Source: Bacteroidales bacterium
Lineage (GTDB): Bacteria; Bacteroidota; Bacteroidia; Bacteroidales; Muribaculaceae
Assembly (NCBI GenBank): GCA_014800815.1
Contig: JAAVFI010000028.1
Location: forward strand, 21,092 to 85,091
Direction: 5' to 3'
DNA length: 64,000 nt
Below are positions 61,032 through 64,000 of this stretch, piece after piece (the first letter of the stretch is position 1; every line of letters begins with the position of its first letter). The position numbers and the translations under genes are program-made. The notes under the pieces were generated by a model. It did not search any database, had not been told where the DNA came from, and saw nothing but the letters and a program-made list of their open reading frames with translations.

Positions 61032-61846
61032 CAGAGCAGGCTCACCCCCGCCTCACCCTCGTCGGCACCGGCAGCGCATTTCCCCGAAGCAGCTACAACG
61101 CCTGCTCGGCAATCAGCTTCAAGGGCGAAATATGGCTTACAGATGCGGGCGGAGGCAACGGCATAATCCGCGCTCTCGCCGCCTGCGGTATAGACCCGGC
61201 GCAGATACACCACCTCATGATCACTCACACCCATACCGACCACATACTCGGTGCGGTATGGTTTATGCGCGCAATCATCAACCTCGCACGCGAAGGCCGC
61301 TACGAGGGCAAACTCCACTTCTACGGCAATCACGACGTCGTTTCGGGCTTCCTCACCATTTGCCGCATCACCCTGCTCGAGTCGCACTTCAAGCTCATGT
61401 GCTCGATAGTCGACTTCCACACCGTGCGCACTGACACCCACACAACCTTCGCCGACACCGCCGTCGAATTCTTCGATGTCGGCTCCGAAAACGTGGCACA
61501 GACAGGCTTCATCATGCGTATTCCCTCCGGCACAACCTTTGCATGCCTCGGCGACGAAGCCCTCACCCGCTCCAACCTCGACTATGTGCGCGGCACCGAC
61601 TTCCTGCTCTGCGGCGCCTTCTGCCGCTATGCCGACCGCGAACGATTCAAGCCCTACGAGAAGCACCACTACACCGTGCGCGACGTCGCCATGCTCGCCG
61701 AGCAGGCACAAGTGCGCAACCTCATCCTCTATCACAGCGAAGACACCACACCCGACCGCGCCCACGCCTACACCGCCGAAGCCGAAAAATATTTCGGAGG
61801 CAACATATTCGTCCCCTCCGACACCGATGTTATAGACATAGTATAA
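61028..61846 (+). CDS. MBL-fold metallohydrolase, RNase Z-like
   Basis: 272 residues. LTLVGTGSAFPRSSYNACSA (9-28) is the typical RNase Z/ElaC-type start. MITHTHTDHILGAVWFMRAI contains the metal-binding HxHxDH, and CLGDEAL, then HYTVRDVAMLAEQAQVRNLI and LYHSED supply the remaining His/Asp ligands. It could be a 3'-tRNA processing enzyme or a general phosphodiesterase; the shortened C-terminal half and lack of an exosite arm favour a non-canonical hydrolase. The last gene of the run starting at coaX. Confidence 0.87.
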   Translation: MTEQAHPRLTLVGTGSAFPRSSYNACSAISFKGEIWLTDAGGGNGIIRALAACGIDPAQIHHLMITHTHTDHILGAVWFMRAIINLAREGRYEGKLHFYGNHDVVSGFLTICRITLLESHFKLMCSIVDFHTVRTDTHTTFADTAVEFFDVGSENVAQTGFIMRIPSGTTFACLGDEALTRSNLDYVRGTDFLLCGAFCRYADRERFKPYEKHHYTVRDVAMLAEQAQVRNLILYHSEDTTPDRAHAYTAEAEKYFGGNIFVPSDTDVIDIV

Positions 61847-61928
61847 GATAATCAGGCGGTTAGAGGATTAAATACTTACGTGCATCTATGTCGCAAAGGA
61901 CGTCCGGAGGACGTTGATTAACCAGTAA

Positions 61929-61970
61929 CCCCGTACATACCGTAGCCGCCAGGCGTAGGGATGTGCGGGG
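61929..61970. repeat. Hairpin repeat, copy 1
   Basis: Stem of CCCCGTACATACC paired to GGGATGTGCGGGG, around a GC-rich apex. Shares CATACCGTAGC...GGGATG with copy 2 at 62,111-62,149. Both on the plus strand, 140 bases apart. Confidence 0.55.
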
Positions 61971-62110
61971 ATAGTATATACCACTTTGTTGGCGTAGGCC
62001 GAGGACGCCGATTCATGGCTGACGCTACGGGACCCCAAGCGCGTGAGTATCCCGCTAACCACCCGACTATCTATGTAGGTACCCGCTTATCGTACCGATT
62101 CACTTAGTAG

Positions 62111-62149
62111 CCCCCGCCATACCGTAGCGTAGCGGAGGGATGCCGGTGG
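62111..62149. repeat. Hairpin repeat, copy 2
   Basis: Imperfect stem (CCCCCGCCAT against ATGCCGGTGG) with apex ACCGTAGCGTAGCGGAGGG that itself contains a CCG/CGG step. Related to copy 1. Confidence 0.5.
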
Positions 62150-62211
62150 AGAGCCCATTCAGAGCTGAGGCGACGGCATCACGATTATTCACCAATATTT
62201 TTGATAAGATA

Positions 62212-62244
62212 TTTGCCCAAACCAAAATAAATCAATAACTTTGC
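62212..62244 (+). promoter_or_regulatory. Promoter of the LRR surface-protein gene
   Basis: TTTG (62,212-62,215), a 20-base spacer and TAACTTTGC (62,236-62,244) give a near-perfect Bacteroidetes promoter. Transcription would start near 62,250, about 380 bases before the ATG. Confidence 0.72.
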
Positions 62245-62249
62245 ACCTG

Positions 62250-62628
62250 CCGGCCAACCCGAGTCCCGCGCCAATCTTGGCCGAGGGTATGTGGGTGGGG
62301 TGGCTTTAACATTTGAAGAGCGTTTATCAGCGCTGATTCTTGACGTTTCGAAATTCTCGCAAAATTTCATAATAAAGTCAAGGATTGAGCAGCGGTAGAT
62401 GCCCGTAGGTATGTACACTCAGCATCGGCTGTTCCCGTGAGGGAATATGCCGTATAGTATGCGTATACATATTGGCGTGGGCTTCTTCGTTGCCGTCCGA
62501 CTTTATTAGGGCAATGCGAGAAGCCTCGAAACGTAGGACGGCAACGGTACAGATTCCCGCGCTTTTCTGCTTCTAAACCAATATCTCACGCCGACGAGGG
62601 GAAGACCGAGGCAATAAAGACTACAACC
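62250..62628 (+). promoter_or_regulatory. Long structured 5' leader of the LRR gene
   Basis: About 380 untranslated bases rich in inverted repeats. They are CGGCCAA/TTGGCCG (62,251-62,283), a 12-base palindrome ATCAGCGCTGAT (62,326-62,337), TTCCC-GTGA-GGGAA (62,432-62,445), an outer stem GGCGTGGG (62,474-62,481) with CTCACGCC (62,585-62,592), and an inner perfect 10-base stem GTTGCCGTCC (62,489-62,498) with GGACGGCAAC (62,536-62,545). A competing stem pairs GGCTTCT...TTGC (62,480-62,493) with GCAA...AGAAGCC (62,511-62,525), which excludes the 10-base stem. The layout suggests a cis-regulatory RNA; alternatively it could be a separate small RNA. Confidence 0.5.
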
Positions 62629-64000
62629 ATGAAACGTCTTTTATTCATCCTGATGTGCTTCTCGGCAATATTTGCCGGGCGAGCGCAAACTTTCTCCGTC
62701 GGCGATCTGACATATACAGTAACTGATGCTGTAAAGCTCGAAGTCAGCGTAAAAGCAAACAGTAAATCCATTGAAGGAGAGGTGATAATTCCGGAATCTG
62801 TCACTTACATGAGTGAGCAATACTCGGTAACTTCAATTGGTAGTAGAGCTTTCGAGGACTGTACAAGTCTAACCTCCATAATCATCCCCAACTCGGTTAC
62901 TTCAATTGGCTGGGCTGCTTTCGGGAACTGTATAAGACTAACCGCCATAACTATTCCCAACTCGGTTACCTCAATTGACGGCTTCGCTTTCAATTACTGT
63001 ACAGGTCTAACCTCCATTACCATTCCCAACTCCGTTACTTCAATTAGTGAATGCGCTTTCAATGGCTGTAGAGGTATGACTAATATCGAAGTTGACGAAA
63101 AGAATCGTCAATATTGCTCAGTTGACGGAGTCCTATTTAATAAAGATAAAACACTTCTTCATACATTTCCAGCAGGGAGCAAACTATCTGAATACATTAT
63201 CCCAAACTCAGTTACTTCAATTGGACCAAGCGCTTTCGGTGGATGTTCGGGGCTAACCTCCATAACCATTCCCAATTCCGTTACTTCAATTGGCCAAGAG
63301 GCTTTCCTTAACTGTGTAGGATTAACCTCCATAACTATTCCCAACTCCGTTACTTCAATTGGACCAAGCGCTTTCGGGAACTGTACAGGGCTAACCTCCA
63401 TAAGCATTCCCAACTCGGTTACTTCAATTGAGTATCGTACTTTCGAGGACTGTATGAGTCTAACCTCCATAACTATTCCTAACTCCGTTACCTCAATTGG
63501 TGAATATACTTTCTGTTATAGCGGAATTCGAAATATCTCGATAAATAATCCTGAACCGCCTACTGTCAGAGGTAGTATATTCGATACGAGTAAGGAAATA
63601 ACTGTTTCTGTGCCCACAAACCTTGTTGAAACATATAAAGCTGCTAAGGGTTGGAAAGACCTCAATATTGTTGGAGTAGTACCCAAAAACCTCTCGAACG
63701 GAAGTTCAACTACGGCTCTTGATTTCGATGCCAACACATTCGCCGGCATTCAGTTCGACGTTGAATGTCCTGCCGGTGTAGAACTTAGTGTGTGCGAAGA
63801 AGCTGCCGCTCAGATGACAATAAGCAAAAGCGAAATTCCCGGCGGAAAGACTCGCTATATCGCCTATACTAATAATGGCGAGGCGCTTACTTCGGAATTC
63901 ATCGTCACGGCAACCGCTACTGAAGCAGAACGTGGTACGCTGAAAATCAGCAATATCATCACTTCAGTAAACGATGTACCTGTAGGTATCAGCGATGTAG
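62629..64000 (+). CDS. BspA-type leucine-rich repeat surface protein (3' end outside window)
   Basis: 457 codons to the window edge, frame open. Signal peptide MKRLLFILMCFSAIFAGRAQ, then a short beta domain (FSVGDLTYTVTDAVKLEVSV). Nine LRR_5/BspA units follow (about residues 60-300), most of the form TSITIPNSVTSIG-x-x-AF-x-x-C-x-x-L (23 residues). They are broken after the fourth by a 39-residue non-LRR insert of the kind usual in BspA proteins (NIEVDEKNRQYCSVDGVLFN). An Ig-like or dockerin-like region follows the repeats (FAGIQFDVECPAGVELSVCE, then SEIPGGKTRYIAYTNNGE). BspA-type LRR proteins are surface adhesins; the export signal would lie beyond the window. Confidence 0.9.
   Translation, partial: MKRLLFILMCFSAIFAGRAQTFSVGDLTYTVTDAVKLEVSVKANSKSIEGEVIIPESVTYMSEQYSVTSIGSRAFEDCTSLTSIIIPNSVTSIGWAAFGNCIRLTAITIPNSVTSIDGFAFNYCTGLTSITIPNSVTSISECAFNGCRGMTNIEVDEKNRQYCSVDGVLFNKDKTLLHTFPAGSKLSEYIIPNSVTSIGPSAFGGCSGLTSITIPNSVTSIGQEAFLNCVGLTSITIPNSVTSIGPSAFGNCTGLTSISIPNSVTSIEYRTFEDCMSLTSITIPNSVTSIGEYTFCYSGIRNISINNPEPPTVRGSIFDTSKEITVSVPTNLVETYKAAKGWKDLNIVGVVPKNLSNGSSTTALDFDANTFAGIQFDVECPAGVELSVCEEAAAQMTISKSEIPGGKTRYIAYTNNGEALTSEFIVTATATEAERGTLKISNIITSVNDVPVGISDV
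62815..63530 (+). repeat. 69-base direct repeats encoding LRR units
   Basis: Nine imperfect direct repeats of about 69 bases, interrupted near 63,070-63,190. Neighbouring units share long identical runs such as CCCAACTCGGTTACTTCAAT. Near-identity at the DNA level, not only the protein level, suggests recent amplification or recombination among units. Confidence 0.85.

Larger units (their letters stand above)
61847..62211. other. Gene-free, hairpin-rich intergenic stretch
   Basis: About 365 bases with no plausible gene. It contains at least four inverted repeats. ACGTCC-GGA-GGACGT lies at 61,900-61,914. A 42-base hairpin lies at 61,929-61,970 with a 13-position stem (CCCCGTACATACC against GGGATGTGCGGGG, one wobble and one mismatch). 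GGCGT/ACGCC lies at 61,991-62,009. A second, related hairpin lies at 62,111-62,149. The two larger hairpins share the pattern CATACCGTAGC then GGGATG, so they look like copies of one short repeat element. Confidence 0.6.

Noticed and set aside
62185..62418. Short minus-strand frame in the intergenic leader region
   Set aside because: It crosses the strong plus-strand promoter and several inverted repeats, and its product has no recognisable features.
62815..63530. Regular direct repeats suggesting a CRISPR array
   Set aside because: The 69-base units are in frame and encode LRR units; there are no unique spacers between constant repeats.
1..64000. tRNA, rRNA, tmRNA, RNase P RNA or SRP RNA genes
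   Set aside because: Intergenic gaps were read for conserved loops and none was recognised.

Overview
The window is bacterial and looks like Bacteroidales, most likely a gut lineage near Muribaculaceae (an inference). Supporting signs are a SusC/RagA TonB-dependent receptor with an ECF sigma/FecR pair, a UpxY-type NusG protein heading a surface polysaccharide operon, a BspA-type leucine-rich repeat protein, the nusB-yajC-ybbR-coaE gene order, the absence of Shine-Dalgarno sequences, and many Bacteroidetes-type promoters (TTTG, 19-20 bases, TAnnTTTG).

Layout. 1-6 kb (minus strand): ECF sigma, FecR anti-sigma, a secreted glycoside-hydrolase-like protein and a 5'-complete SusC with an STN domain; together these form a trans-envelope regulated nutrient-uptake system whose SusD partner would lie outside the window. 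6-10 kb: a secreted beta-helix protein, an AlkD-type DNA glycosylase and a tyrosine recombinase. 10-30 kb (minus strand): one tightly packed, AT-richer polysaccharide operon of 18 genes running from a promoter near 29,840 to ugd at 10,066. It holds UpxY, a nonulosonic (sialic/legionaminic-like) acid cassette (dehydratase, acetyltransferase, synthase, 2-epimerase, CMP-synthetase, PtmE-like nucleotidyltransferase), two polysaccharide pyruvyl transferases each followed by an iron-sulfur F420-hydrogenase-beta-like protein, a Wzy-like polymerase, a MurJ/Wzx-like flippase, a polysaccharide deacetylase-like protein, glycosyltransferases and an acetyltransferase. One GT4 glycosyltransferase is split into two genes with the halves in reverse order. 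No aminotransferase, no priming transferase, no UpxZ and no Wza/Wzc are present.

30-61 kb: mainly housekeeping genes. Cofactor genes are coaE, thiL, ribH, pdxB and coaX. Envelope genes are lpxK, lptC, murI, sppA, yajC and kdsD. Central metabolism and nucleotide genes are pgi, pnp and purD. Information-processing genes are nusB, mfd, an SUI1-family factor and a RlmL-type rRNA methyltransferase. There is also an orphan HigA-like regulator with a clear operator, a Crp/Fnr regulator, an acyltransferase-3 membrane protein, a CNNM/CBS protein and an MBL-fold hydrolase.

61.8-64 kb: about 780 bases without a gene, made of hairpin-rich sequence, then a strong promoter and a long, highly structured leader in front of a 3'-truncated BspA-type LRR surface protein. 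No tRNA, rRNA, CRISPR array or insertion sequence was recognised. All function assignments come from reading translated motifs, not from database searches.
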